DNA of 64,000 nucleotides from an uncultured Lachnospiraceae bacterium (GCA_910589265.1 CAJUTQ010000012.1:1-64000), one strand, 5' to 3'. Positions 18,308 to 27,692 are shown, counted from the first letter of the stretch. Notes: a model not told the origin generated them from the sequence alone. A program made the numbers and translations.

Positions 18308-19099
18308 TTACTGCATTCCCTTTAACCATCTTGAAAACTGTTCAAGAACATTTGTGTATAATTCGTGATCACTTGCTTTATCAAGATCTTTCATCTTTGA
18401 AAAACCTGTGTTATCTCTTTTTCGTCCAGAAATATTGTCAAGTTTCATAAGATAATCAAATTTTTCCTTTCCAATTCCAATAAACTGTATGAATACATTC
18501 ATTTCAGAAGATTTCTTAATAATGTTATCCGTGTTTAGTCTATCAGCATTTGCCCCATCAGTTATAAATAGAATAAAAGTAGGATCTCCTTTGTCTACGA
18601 GAGCTTCTGTTTTTACAGTTTTTGCACCAAATCCAAGAAATCCCCCTTCTTTATAGGAGCTCCCCTCAATAATCGCGCGTAATACAGGCGCATAATTGGT
18701 GCCGCCCATAGAATATCCAGCAGTATTTACCACTGTTTTAACATAGTCTTCATAGTTGGACAAATCGAGATCTTCTAATTTTCTGTAGTCATTTTGAAAA
18801 AGATAAACATCAATGGAGCCATTATCGTCAAAGGATAATCCTAAGGGGACTAAACGGTTTATCGTTTTTTGCACAGTGCCATTAGAATAGAGCTTACACA
18901 TGGAACCACTGTAATCAAGGACAACGACGACTTTTGCCTTTGCAGATCCTAAATCAATATTACTTTTCTTACTAAGATCCACAACACATTTGGTAAGATT
19001 CACAACATGTTTTTCAAGGTTCACTTTATCTTTTGATAAGCTAATCTTTCCCATGATTTCCTTGGTTAATTCTTCTTCGTTTTTTCTAAGTTGTACCAT
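18308..19099 (-). CDS. VWA-domain protein of the ter locus (TerF/TerY-like)
   Basis: 263 aa. After a helical N terminus, the VWA fold begins at KAKVVVVLDYSGSM with the MIDAS motif DxSxS as DYSGSM, continues through GYSMGGTNYAPVLRA with the MIDAS Thr, and FILFITDGANADR with the Asp. Such proteins bind a metal ion and mediate protein-protein contacts; in ter systems they are thought to partner TerD and TelA. It is the last of three minus-strand genes that run toward the plus-strand operon. Confidence 0.85.
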   Translation of the reverse strand: MVQLRKNEEELTKEIMGKISLSKDKVNLEKHVVNLTKCVVDLSKKSNIDLGSAKAKVVVVLDYSGSMCKLYSNGTVQKTINRLVPLGLSFDDNGSIDVYLFQNDYRKLEDLDLSNYEDYVKTVVNTAGYSMGGTNYAPVLRAIIEGSSYKEGGFLGFGAKTVKTEALVDKGDPTFILFITDGANADRLNTDNIIKKSSEMNVFIQFIGIGKEKFDYLMKLDNISGRKRDNTGFSKMKDLDKASDHELYTNVLEQFSRWLKGMQ

Positions 19100-19123
19100 T
19101 TTTTATACCTATACCTTTCTTTT

Positions 19124-19828
19124 TTAATCCATTCGAACTTTGACTCCACCTGTTCGCTCTGAAGGCTGAATAATAACTGTGACGTTTGCTCCCCCTTGCC
19201 ATTCAAATTGGTAAGACTCGCCAGACGCTTGACCAATGAACGTTTTCCATGATACATCTGCAGTAACTTGTGGATCGCAAGGTCCATTTCCAATCCAGCA
19301 GATAACCGCATCCGGATCTACAGAAATGGTGTTATTGGCGTTTACATTGCTGAGTACAATGGGATTGCCATCCGATAGAACAGCTACATATGCATTGTGG
19401 CCTTTGGCAGTAAGAGTAGAAGTGGCAAGACCTTTTTGGGAAAGAATGCCTACTCCTATAAATCGTACGCTATAATGACAATCTTGGGTAAAGGCTAAAA
19501 TGTTTTCAGATTCTACAGAAATTGTTTCTCCTTGTGCAAGATGATAAATAACAACATGCTGTCCTTGATTTGCATAATATGTAATAGAATCACCATGAAA
19601 AGTTACTTTCATGAGAGGAAGATTTTCTCCTGTTATTCGTCTGGCAAGCTGCCCAAGGAGGGCCTGCCCCAGGTTGTTTTGAGGTCCCAACATAACCTTT
19701 TCAAATTTATAATTTTTGCCGCCAGCATTTTCGCCAGCAATAAAAGATCCAGCTTTTGTAAAAAGCACATCATTGTTTGTACATGTTACCTTGAGTGTAA
19801 GCTCATTAATAGTTTCAAATTGTAGCAT
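19124..19828 (-). CDS. AIM24-family protein
   Basis: 234 aa, beta-rich, with the AIM24/TIGR00266 style: FTKAGSFIAGENAGGKNYKF, LPLMKVTF, QGQHVVIYHLAQGETISVE, ALVAFT-like ENILAFTQD and VSWKTFIGQASGESYQFEW. The bacterial family is common next to TerD genes; its molecular role is unknown. AGGGAGGAGG lies before the ATG. It ends 24 nt before the VWA start, so the two are co-transcribed. Confidence 0.85.
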   Translation of the reverse strand: MLQFETINELTLKVTCTNNDVLFTKAGSFIAGENAGGKNYKFEKVMLGPQNNLGQALLGQLARRITGENLPLMKVTFHGDSITYYANQGQHVVIYHLAQGETISVESENILAFTQDCHYSVRFIGVGILSQKGLATSTLTAKGHNAYVAVLSDGNPIVLSNVNANNTISVDPDAVICWIGNGPCDPQVTADVSWKTFIGQASGESYQFEWQGGANVTVIIQPSERTGGVKVRMD

Positions 19829-19895
19829 TGCTCCTCCTCCCTTGGATGTGGTGTTCTTTGATAACAGGTTCCATATTTTTCCCTACTATTCTATT

Positions 19896-20702
19896 TTATA
19901 CTACTTGAACTCCATACAGTTCACAAAGCCCAAAGAGATCCCTTAAAACCCCATTTCCAATAGCGCTAAATTTCCAGATATTATTATACTGATATAATTC
20001 CCCTATCATCATGGATGTGACATTCCAATAATATTCTTCCATTTTAAAACTTACAAGTTCTACATGGGATATGGGATTTATAATTCGGATATAGGCGTCC
20101 TTTATCATGCTGAAGTTAAGATGCTTTTCTAATGCTTCATGAATAGTCAGCACAAAAACAATTTTTGATACATGGGGGTTTAGCTTTGTAAAATCAACAG
20201 AAATTACTTCTCGATCCTCATTTTGATCGATGAAAAAAACAGTACTGCCATCAGGACTTTTTTCTTGACCATAAAAAACAAACCAGGAATCGCCTATGAC
20301 TTTTCCCGTATGATTGAGAAGAAAAGCAGAGACATCTACATCACAGGCTGGATTTGTAACATTCCATCCTAAGCGTACTTGAATGTTTGTTAGCTTTTCT
20401 CCAGAGACAAGAGGAATTTTTTGTCCTTTTTGTATAGGATTGATAAGTACAGGACAAGGTTTATGGGATATGGAAGGAGTGAGAGGGGAGCTTTGTAGGG
20501 GATGTTGATGGCAAGTATTTGGAGGGCATGTATCTGGATTCCCAATTTGGCCATTAGATCTATGGGTAAGAGCAGAAGATTTCCCGCGATTTATTGATTG
20601 AATATTTTGAGAAGTTTTTGGTCCTTGTACAAACTGCTGATTGATGGATAATATGCTTTGCTGATTCAAAGGTTTTGCTGATTTCATTGGAATGTTCATC
20701 AT
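19896..20702 (-). CDS. TerD-family protein with long N-terminal extension
   Basis: About 268 aa. The TerD domain starts near residue 90 (INPIQKGQKIPLVSGEKL) with the acidic motif ACDVDVSAFLL and the degenerate second motif IDQNEDREVISVDF in place of GDGDDEQI, and ends WKFSAIGNGVLRDLFGL. The first 85 residues are low-complexity, Ser/Gln/Pro-rich with a Cys and His cluster (DTCPPNTCHQHPL). The start at 20702 follows GAGGA by 8 nt. First gene of the minus-strand ter group. The extension may be a flexible tether or metal-binding arm. Confidence 0.85.
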   Translation of the reverse strand: MMNIPMKSAKPLNQQSILSINQQFVQGPKTSQNIQSINRGKSSALTHRSNGQIGNPDTCPPNTCHQHPLQSSPLTPSISHKPCPVLINPIQKGQKIPLVSGEKLTNIQVRLGWNVTNPACDVDVSAFLLNHTGKVIGDSWFVFYGQEKSPDGSTVFFIDQNEDREVISVDFTKLNPHVSKIVFVLTIHEALEKHLNFSMIKDAYIRIINPISHVELVSFKMEEYYWNVTSMMIGELYQYNNIWKFSAIGNGVLRDLFGLCELYGVQVV

Positions 20703-20753
20703 AAAGTATGTCCTCATATAATTTCAATAAAATACATGCATTATTAGATTATA

Positions 20754-20793
20754 ATTTTACTTTATAATAGAAGAAATGTCAAATAATTTGACA
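20754..20793 (-). promoter_or_regulatory. Promoter with palindrome over the -35 box, minus-strand ter group
   Basis: On the minus strand TTGACA (20782-20777), a 17-nt spacer and TAAAAT (20759-20754). The -35 box is one arm of the perfect palindrome TGTCAAATAATTTGACA (20777-20793), so a repressor bound there would block the polymerase. Confidence 0.6.
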
Positions 20794-21120
20794 AAATTCT
20801 GCATTAATTTTTTGTATACGAAAAAAAAATAGACAATATTTGAGTTTTGTAACAAAAAAAGATAGTTTTTGTGACTACCTTATTCTTTGAGGAGATGGAT
20901 TTTATTTTTCATTTACAAATACAGATGATAGATTCTAGTTATCCTTCCACATGGAAAGGGCTGCTTCTTTCATACTTGACTGTATATCATCATGACGGCG
21001 GTTTTTACAGACATAATTCAGGTATGTTTAGGGGAGTTTCACTTCTCTTAAAGCCCTCGGCGTTTGGAAGGGAAATATCCCCATTGCAGGGGGCATAAGT
21101 CATGTTAGACTGACTTGTTT

Positions 21121-21134
21121 CCGCCATATGGCGG
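21121..21134. repeat. 14-bp perfect palindrome
   Basis: CCGCCATATGGCGG, in decayed DNA between the ter locus and a mobile-element remnant. GC-rich in an A+T-rich setting. It may be an operator or the stem of an element end. Confidence 0.4.
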
Positions 21135-21192
21135 ATATATTCATATGTGGTCTATAGAAACAACAGACCGCCATTGTTGGACAGAGCTTGCA

Positions 21193-21640
21193 AAATGAAG
21201 CCAGCAGGAATTTCAAAAAAGCGGCATAAAGAGGAGATGTATCGAAGCGTGGGAATTTATCATTGCCCTCCTCGAATCCTTTTCCAATATCTATGAGTCA
21301 GATAAGCTGGCGCTGGCATTGCTGATTTCTAAAGTATTGGAAAAAGCAAGAGAATTGTCGGCATGGCTTTTGGGAACAGAACTGTTACGACCGCCACTGC
21401 CAAAGCAGGAGGAAATATCATTTAACGAACCGATTACCAATCCATCGGCACAGAAACAGGAGTTACAACTCAAAACGCAGAAAACACCACAGATACCGCC
21501 AAAGCCGTCATATATCCGAAGTTGTTAAAAAGTTATAAGAAACGGAACCGTCAAAATGGGACTATCTTTGACGCAAAGAGGGAAAGTGTGGTTGAACGAT
21601 TAAAAGAACCCCCGAAGAAAACAGCAGATTATCAGTAATA
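21193..21640 (+). pseudogene. Remnant of a mobile-element protein (possible relaxase tail)
   Basis: One frame is open from about 21193 to 21525 (RRCIEAWEFIIALLESFS, LALALLISKVLEKARELS); another continues from about 21480 to 21638 (YPKLLKSYKKRNRQNGT, FDAKRESVVERLKEPPK, ending KTADYQ). The basic, Pro-rich end is like the C termini of mobilisation relaxases, but no catalytic motif is present and the frames are shifted. No function can be assigned beyond a probable mobile origin. Confidence 0.35.
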
Positions 21641-21832
21641 AAGGACAGTGAAAAGCAAAGACCAAGGGGCAAGATAGGCTTTCTGCCTTTACCATATATA
21701 ACAACTTCTTAATAATAAATGCCAAGGAATGTGATAATATAGATGCAAAATATATTACTTTAGAGAGTTTTATTTGAAGGAATATATGATAAAAGCCTTA
21801 TTTTTATAGAACAATTATGCAGGAAGGCGGTG

Positions 21833-22390
21833 TGGTAATTGATGAAATTACAACAATTATCAGTAACTCTAAAGATGGTGTGAATAAATCAACCATGGTC
21901 AGTTATTGGGGGAAGATATTTCAAGAATTATATATGAATTCTTTTAGTAATAGTTTTAAACCTCAAAGAGAATGAGAAATAGAATTACTTGAAATGACAT
22001 GAAAGAAATTTAAATCGAATGCCAATGAATTGAGCAAAAAATGTTGGAGCATTGGAGAAGACCTCCCATATTTGAAGATGTTGCAAATTTTTTGGAATCA
22101 TGTGATATTCTATATTATATAGTGCATCCATTATCACGGTTTAACTCCTATAAAGATAATCACGAGTGAAGATGTCAGTCCTATAAACCTTGGACAGAAT
22201 TATTTGAAATGGCTTTGAAAGAAACCAATTTGAATCCATAAGAGATAGTGCATATTGGTGATTCTTTAAGTAGTGATATGAAAGAGGACATCCAATTTGG
22301 GAATCAATACTATCTGAATGAATCGGAATAAAGAAATTCCCGATGGAGAAGTTACTGTTGTAAGTTTTACAGATATTCTGAATCCCCCTT
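21833..22390 (+). pseudogene. HAD-IA family hydrolase, heavily decayed
   Basis: Pieces in different frames read like a HAD phosphatase: MVSYWGKIFQELYMNSF, an internal LKETNLNP region, VHIGDSLSSDMKED (motif IV) near 22255-22290, and the end NRNKEIPDGEVTVVSFTDIL. Several stop codons and frame changes interrupt it, and motif I is lost. The following GNAT gene starts 48 nt after the end. Confidence 0.7.
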
Positions 22391-22437
22391 TTTTCTCTGC
22401 TGTAAATAATTGTGAACAATACGAAAGGATGCCATGT

Positions 22438-22872
22438 ATGATTAGAGAAATAGTGAAAAATGATTTAGATGGGTTATTAAGGCTGTACAGGCAGCTACAT
22501 GATAATTCTATGCCAGAAAAAACGGCTGAACTTTTGGAAATTTGGGATGATATGATTCAGGATAAGAATCATCATGTGATTGTTGCTGAGGAAAAGGAGG
22601 GAATCGTATCTTCCTGTGTCTGCATCATCATTCCCAACCTGACTCACAACCAACGGCCGTATGCCTTTATTGAAAATGTGATAACTAATGAAAAGTTTAG
22701 AAAAAGAGGATTGGCAACGCAATGCCTGAATTTTGCAAAAGAGATTGCTATAAAAGAAAATTGTTATAAAATAATGCTCCTTACAGGTTCTAAGAAAGAA
22801 AGTACATTGGATTTTTACAGAAAGGCAGGATATAACTGTAAAGACAAAACAGCATTTATTCAATGGATATAA
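22438..22872 (+). CDS. GNAT-family N-acetyltransferase
   Basis: 144 aa. GNAT fold with the acetyl-CoA motif NEKFRKRGLATQCLNFA and the C-terminal LLTGSKKESTLDFYRKAGY. The ATG at 22438 follows AAAGGA by 8 nt; longer versions starting at 22318 would include the tail of the dead HAD gene and are rejected. The substrate is unknown. It lies among decayed genes but is itself intact. Confidence 0.85.
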   Translation: MIREIVKNDLDGLLRLYRQLHDNSMPEKTAELLEIWDDMIQDKNHHVIVAEEKEGIVSSCVCIIIPNLTHNQRPYAFIENVITNEKFRKRGLATQCLNFAKEIAIKENCYKIMLLTGSKKESTLDFYRKAGYNCKDKTAFIQWI

Positions 22873-23481
22873 TGCGCCAAAGAAAACTCTTTGTTTGTAT
22901 TTTGCAATGGAGAATTGAAATAGAGCCGCCAAAGCATATTGCCGACACAATGAAAGTCAGGATGAACCTACAGGATATGAAAGCATTGTGTGAAAAATAT
23001 TTGTTGGAGAATGGCGCAGATTCATTTAAAAAGGATAATATTGGGGGGATTATGCAAGCATTCTTGCCATTGAAAATAGAATAGTATGCGACGAAATTGA
23101 CATTTGAAGACGTATACTATTTCATGGATGATTTGATTGTGAAAAAGGGATTTCTTAATTTGGATTTTCTAGGAGACCTTGGACATTTCGTATGGGCATA
23201 AGATTTTCCTGCACAATAGTTTTTTCTTGAAAAGAGACGGTTCTAGTTTCTTTCTGATAGGCAACGGATGGCTTTTTTTAAATCAGACTTCAATTCACCA
23301 TTTCCCTTTTGTCCAATAGAAAGTTTGCATGGAAAACATCTTATTTTCCAGTTTCTAAAAATATGATAAAATGGTAAAAATGAAACATCCCATAATCTTT
23401 CAATGAAAGGAAATTGTTTCTAGAATAGATGAGGCAAAGCATTGGGCATACTATCCATATTTGTATAAAGGAGCATGAGAA
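22873..23481. other. Non-coding or decayed stretch
   Basis: About 600 bases without an intact gene. Around 22915-23085 the short frames AKAYCRHNESQDEPTGYES and EKYLLENGADSFKKDNIG look protein-like but are broken, so this may be a small gene remnant I cannot name. Beyond 23090 nothing was recognised. Confidence 0.35.
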
Positions 23482-24114
23482 ATGATAATAAGAAATGAGG
23501 AAAAAAGAGATTACAAAATAGTAGAGTCTATGACAAGAAAGGCTTTCTATAATTTATATATTCCAGGATGTGTAGAACATTATTTGGTTCATAGGATGAG
23601 GGAACACCAGGACTTTATAAAGGAATTGGATTTTGTTATAGAGCTTGATGGACAAATTATTGGAAATATTATGTATACAAAGGCAAGGCTAATAGATGAA
23701 GGAGGAAAAGAAAAGGAAATTTTGACCTTTGGTCCTATTTGCATTGATAAAGGGTATCAGAGAAAGGGATTTGGAAAGAGACTTATGGAACATTCCTTTG
23801 AGCGGGGAATAGAGCTTGGATATGATGCAATTGTCATATTTGGAAGTCCTGTAAATTATGTAAGTAGAGGTTTTAAGAGCTGTAAGAAGTACAATGTCAG
23901 CCTGGAAAACGGAAAATATCCAGCCGCCATGATGGTAAAAGAACTGATTCCCAATGTATTTGATGGAAGAAGATGGTTTTACAAAGAAAGTCCAGTTATG
24001 GCCATTGATGAGGAAGAGGCAAGACAATATGACAGTACATTGGAGAAGATAGAGAAAAAGTATCAGTCAAGTCAAGATGAGTTTTATATTATGAGCCATG
24101 CATTCATTGAGTAA
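23482..24114 (+). CDS. GNAT-family N-acetyltransferase (YhbS-like)
   Basis: 210 aa. N-terminal GNAT core with GPICIDKGYQRKGFGKRLMEH as the CoA-binding loop (FGPICIDKGYQRKGFG) followed by YDAIVIFGSPVNYVSRGFK. The extra 60-residue C-terminal segment (PNVFDGRRWFYKESP) is typical of the YhbS-type subgroup. AAAGGAG lies before the ATG. The substrate is unknown. It is first of a likely four-gene run with the next GNAT, a methyltransferase and a hypothetical gene. Confidence 0.88.
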   Translation: MIIRNEEKRDYKIVESMTRKAFYNLYIPGCVEHYLVHRMREHQDFIKELDFVIELDGQIIGNIMYTKARLIDEGGKEKEILTFGPICIDKGYQRKGFGKRLMEHSFERGIELGYDAIVIFGSPVNYVSRGFKSCKKYNVSLENGKYPAAMMVKELIPNVFDGRRWFYKESPVMAIDEEEARQYDSTLEKIEKKYQSSQDEFYIMSHAFIE

Positions 24115-24149
24115 GGAATGTTTATGGAAATTCATGGAGGGATAATGAT

Positions 24150-24680
24150 ATGGTTCAATATAGAAAATTACATGAAGATGAAATACGTCAAGAGTTATTT
24201 CAAGACTTTATCCGGCATCAAATCGTGACAAAATGCTGGCGAAAGGAAGGAGGTGAATGGATAATCAAAGAGGTACCTTTTATTGAGGATTGGAAAGAAA
24301 AGGATTGTGAAATATTAGTTTCCTGTCTAAAGAATACAATTGTTACGAGAGGCTTTGTATATGCTGCTTTTTATCATGGAAAGCTAAAAGGCTTTGTTTC
24401 TGTGGAGTCCTCATGGTTTGGCGGCGAAGGGGAATATCTGGATTTATCCAGCATTCATGTCTCTGAGGATATGAGGAATAAAGGGATTGGAAGAGCTCTT
24501 TTTCTTGAAGCAAAAAAGTGGGCAAAGAAAAAAGGTGCAAAAAAGTTGTACATATCAGCCCACTCCTCTGTGGAAAGCCAGGCTTTTTATAAATCCATGG
24601 GATGTATAGAGGCCAAGATGTATAATAAAAGGCATGTGGAAGAAGAACCCTATGACTGTCAACTAGAATGCAGATTGTAG
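24150..24680 (+). CDS. GNAT-family N-acetyltransferase
   Basis: 176 aa. Motif A is SSIHVSEDMRNKGIGRALF and motif B KKLYISAHSSVESQAFYKSMG. GGAGGG lies 8-9 nt upstream of the ATG. The C-terminal end YDCQLECRL overlaps the wide open frame of the next gene, whose real start lies after it. The target is probably a small molecule; nothing further can be said. Confidence 0.88.
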   Translation: MVQYRKLHEDEIRQELFQDFIRHQIVTKCWRKEGGEWIIKEVPFIEDWKEKDCEILVSCLKNTIVTRGFVYAAFYHGKLKGFVSVESSWFGGEGEYLDLSSIHVSEDMRNKGIGRALFLEAKKWAKKKGAKKLYISAHSSVESQAFYKSMGCIEAKMYNKRHVEEEPYDCQLECRL

Positions 24681-24712
24681 GGGACTTGTTTCATAGGAGG
24701 ACGAATGAGGAA

Positions 24713-25519
24713 ATGAAAAATCAAAAAATAGATTGTGGCAAGAACTTTGACTGGGGAAGAATTTCCAATGATTATGCAAAATACAGGGATATTTATCCAG
24801 AACTATTTTATCAGAAAATAGCAGAAAGAAATCTTTGCATAAAAAATCAAAAAATATTGGATTTGGGCACGGGAACAGGAGTACTTCCAAGAAATATGTA
24901 TTATTTAGGAGGAGACTGGACTGGGATAGACATTTCGGAAAATCAGATTCTCCAAGCAAGAAAGCTATCTTTGGAAGCTGGCCAAAGAATTCAATATATT
25001 CTAGGGGCGGCAGAAGATATTGCTTTTCCTGAGAGTTCTTTTGATGTTGTGACTGCCTGTCAATGCTTTTTCTATTTTGAGGAGGAAAGACTTATTCCAA
25101 AACTGGCTCATATTTTAAAAGATAATGGAAGATTTCTTCTATTATACATGGCATGGCTGCCATACGAGGACAAGATTGCAGGAGAAAGTGAAAGATTAGT
25201 AGGAAAATATAACCCAAACTGGTCGGGAGGAGGAGAGAGGATGAGACCAATCCTTGTTCCAGATTGTATGTTTCATGAATTTGAGGCTGTCTACCACGAA
25301 GAATATGAAATGGATATTTCTTTTACAAGAGAAACATGGAATGGAAGGATGAAAGCATGTAGAGGAATAGGAGCTTCCTTATCGCCAGAGGAAATAGAAT
25401 ATTGGGAAAAGGAACACATAAATCTGTTGGAAAAGATTGCTCCAGAAAAATTTACTATTAAGCATTATGGAGCTATGTTGGAATTAAGACGAAAAGAAAG
25501 GACTTATGAGGGAAGCTGA
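24713..25519 (+). CDS. Class I SAM-dependent methyltransferase
   Basis: 268 aa. After DCGKNFDWGRISNDYAKYR, motif I is KILDLGTGTGVLPRNM, motif II WTGIDISENQILQARK and a motif IV-like FDVVTACQCFFYFEEERL. The family is the ubiE-like/methyltransf_11 group with a C-terminal region of about 90 residues. The start at 24713 is chosen because relatives begin just before DCGK and GGAGG lies about 11 nt upstream; an upstream frame from 24668 lacks a ribosome site. The substrate is unknown. Confidence 0.85.
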   Translation: MKNQKIDCGKNFDWGRISNDYAKYRDIYPELFYQKIAERNLCIKNQKILDLGTGTGVLPRNMYYLGGDWTGIDISENQILQARKLSLEAGQRIQYILGAAEDIAFPESSFDVVTACQCFFYFEEERLIPKLAHILKDNGRFLLLYMAWLPYEDKIAGESERLVGKYNPNWSGGGERMRPILVPDCMFHEFEAVYHEEYEMDISFTRETWNGRMKACRGIGASLSPEEIEYWEKEHINLLEKIAPEKFTIKHYGAMLELRRKERTYEGS

Positions 25520-25613
25520 AAAAGGCTTCCCTTCGTCATAGATTTTGGTAAAGAGAGAGTAGAAAAAAATATAGTCCTATGGTAAAATTATTGTCAAAAA
25601 AGGAGACAAAAAA

Positions 25614-26168
25614 ATGGGAGAATTTATAAACGCTTTGATTGTAAGAGACAATAATGGAGAAAAGGTTAGAAAAACCTTGAAAAAGATAGGGAGTGGCCTA
25701 GAGGGGAGTCTTAGCTTTGAAGATTGTCAATACATAGAATATAACAGGGGAGTCAATGTTTTATTAGAAGATAATATGGAATTTGGCTGTGAAAAAATTG
25801 CAAAGACTTTATCAAAGGAATTGTCCTGTCCTGTTATGTTATGCTATATTTTTGACGGAGATTTTTGGGGATATTTCTTTTATAATAAAGGGGAAGACTT
25901 AGATTGGTTCATGTCAATGCCTGATTATTTTGGCGAAGCGCCAGAAGAAGAGCGGCAGATGGCAGCAGGGGATAGTAAGATTATTGCCGATTTCTTTTAC
26001 GTAGAGGAAGGAAAAATTGAAAATTATCTTCAAATATGGCCTATGGATATATGGGATAGAGAAGAGGATACCTATGCCTATGAAGGGGATGAGTATCCAG
26101 CAGGCCAATGTTGGCAAATAGTGGATTTTATGAGAGCCATAGGCTTTCCCTATGAATCTAAGGAGTAA
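25614..26168 (+). CDS. Hypothetical protein, 184 aa
   Basis: Intact cytoplasmic protein, acidic (many Glu/Asp, pI clearly low), with FGCEKIAKTLSKELSCPVM, YIFDGDFWGYFFYNKG, and a conserved-looking end AGQCWQIVDFMRAIG. I do not recognise the family. A good ribosome site (AAGGAGAC) precedes the ATG, and the gene ends before a strong terminator. The composition is like small immunity or SUKH-type proteins, but no toxin is nearby, so this is only a thought. Confidence 0.7.
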   Translation: MGEFINALIVRDNNGEKVRKTLKKIGSGLEGSLSFEDCQYIEYNRGVNVLLEDNMEFGCEKIAKTLSKELSCPVMLCYIFDGDFWGYFFYNKGEDLDWFMSMPDYFGEAPEEERQMAAGDSKIIADFFYVEEGKIENYLQIWPMDIWDREEDTYAYEGDEYPAGQCWQIVDFMRAIGFPYESKE

Positions 26169-26222
26169 ACAGAAAAAGTTTATAGGTTTTTGATTTTAAA
26201 TAGAAAAGATAAAAGGAGAAGA

Positions 26223-26249
26223 GGGACTGCTACGTACAGTCCCTTTTTT
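26223..26249 (+). terminator. Terminator after the 184-aa gene
   Basis: Perfect 7-bp stem GGGACTG/CAGTCCC with a 7-nt loop and TTTTTT. Confidence 0.85.
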
Positions 26250-26257
26250 GCATGATG

Positions 26258-26950
26258 GGCATGACGTTAGACAGTGGTGAAAGTCCACAAGAGGAGTAGA
26301 TATCGACGAACTCCAGAGTGATTCTCAAGCTTTACGCCATGAGACATGGGCGAGAACAGGGATAGCGAAATCGTAACTTGACGAACAGTAACCTGGTATA
26401 AGGCGCACATGGCAGATAAGCTGGCAATAGATAAGGATGTCCGAAAGGCAGCCGTAACCCATGTGCGTAAATCAGACGAATAGATGAGAAAAGACTGGGA
26501 GGCTTATCTTGTGAGGTTTCATTAGCCGTAGTAACAACGAACTGTGAGAAGTCACCAGAAGCCGTAGTAGACAGGGCATTGAAACGGACATTGCCAAAGG
26601 GTTCAACAACGTAATAGAATACCTGACAGTGGAAGAACTGGGTAATTACATCAAGGGGAACTGGGATGGTATCGTAGAAGCAATATTTTTTGAGGATTCC
26701 TATGGATACAGACCGAATAAATCGGCGATATAGGTAATAGAAGTAACAAGAATAAGAGGCTGGAGAAAGGATTGGGTATTAAAGTTCGATATCAAAAGTC
26801 TTTTTGACAATATCAGACATGAGTATCTAATGGGGGTGGTAAAATGGCATACGAAAGAAGAGTGAATTCTTCTTCATATAAAAAGATGGATAGCTGCACC
26901 TTTTCAAATGGAAGACGGGACCGTCGCCTATCCTTATTCTGGCAGCAGTG
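26258..26950 (+). pseudogene. Group II intron with decayed reverse transcriptase
   Basis: The first 320 nt have the typical start of bacterial group II intron RNA (GTGGTGAAAGTCCAC, then CGACGAACTCCAGAG and CGAAAGGCAGCCGTAACC). From about 26580 the encoded protein appears in pieces: EDSYGYRPNKSAI, WVLKFDIKSLFDNIRHEYL and HIKRWIAAPFQMEDGT, all of reverse transcriptase domains 2-4. Stops and frameshifts interrupt it, and the YADD motif and everything after it is missing. The DNA then passes into a different dead gene. Confidence 0.85.
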
Positions 26951-27407
26951 GGGGATATGCCAAACCTTGTAATAGACACGCATAAGTTGTTATTCCCTTA
27001 AGGGCTTTTGATACACAGTTATGATATAGGGGTTGCCTTAGGTAATGGGGGAGATAATGTAAATGTAATCGAAGCCTGCCAGAAGCTAAAAGGGAAAGAA
27101 CTAGAGACAGATGGCTTTATTGGGTTTTTCTCCCTAAAGAAAGGGAACTTGCTGATTCTAAAAGTGGAAAAACAGCTTTGAGTAGCAATTGACAGAGAGT
27201 AGGAAGGGAGAATTCCCCGTAACAGATATGCAAGACAAAAAATCTCATGGAATAGGGTTTGTCAATATCAAATGCACGACAGAGAAGTACCAAGGCACAA
27301 TGGATTTTAAGGAAAAGGGCAGAGCGTTCATTCTGTCCATGAAGATGAAAAATGAAAGGAGAAGTGAAGATGTGAAAAAAGAGCTTTATAAGTATGGTGG
27401 AATATGA
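26950..27407 (+). pseudogene. AgrC-like GHKL sensor histidine kinase, C-terminal remnant
   Basis: Reads SYDIGVALGNGGDNVNVIEACQKLKGKE (here split: SYDIGVALGNGGDNV and NVIEACQKLKGKE), the N-box of GHKL kinases, then GFFSLKKGNLLILKVEK, a frameshift near 27178, then KKSHGIGFVNIKCTTEKYQG (G box) and the end AFILSMKMKNERR. Only the ATPase part is left; there is no membrane domain and no partner response regulator. Confidence 0.75.
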
Positions 27408-27489
27408 GGCAACAGTAATGCTAATACAGATGGATATTATGACAAAATACATTCCTATGTGAAAACATGAAAAACAAGTGACCATTCTC

Positions 27490-27692
27490 CAGTTACCTGG
27501 ACATTGAGCCAACGCCATTTGGAGCTTTCTCATACAGTAAAAAGTCCAGGGAAAGCCAACGTTCCTGGTGGGATGTTGGGCAGCAGATTCCGTCTTGTGT
27601 GCTGGATGAGATTTTTGCAGATGAGAGTGTTACGCCAATGGTATTGGAAAAATCAGGAGAGACAAAAGGGCCGGATATGAAAATCGGATAAG
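27490..27692 (+). pseudogene. C-terminal fragment of an unknown protein family (fragment 1)
   Basis: An open frame without a start reads IEPTPFGAFSYSKKSRESQR, then WWDVGQQIPSCVLDEIFADE and ends with PDMKIG. The pattern W-x-(I/V)-G-x-x-(I/F)-P-x-x-(V/I)-L-D-x-I and a closing D-M-K/S-(I/V) is shared with fragments at 44900-45016 and 45846-45958, so this is the tail of a repeated local family. Confidence 0.5.

Noticed and set aside
20871..21098. 75-codon plus-strand frame
   Set aside because: No start site and no protein-like pattern; lies in decayed DNA.
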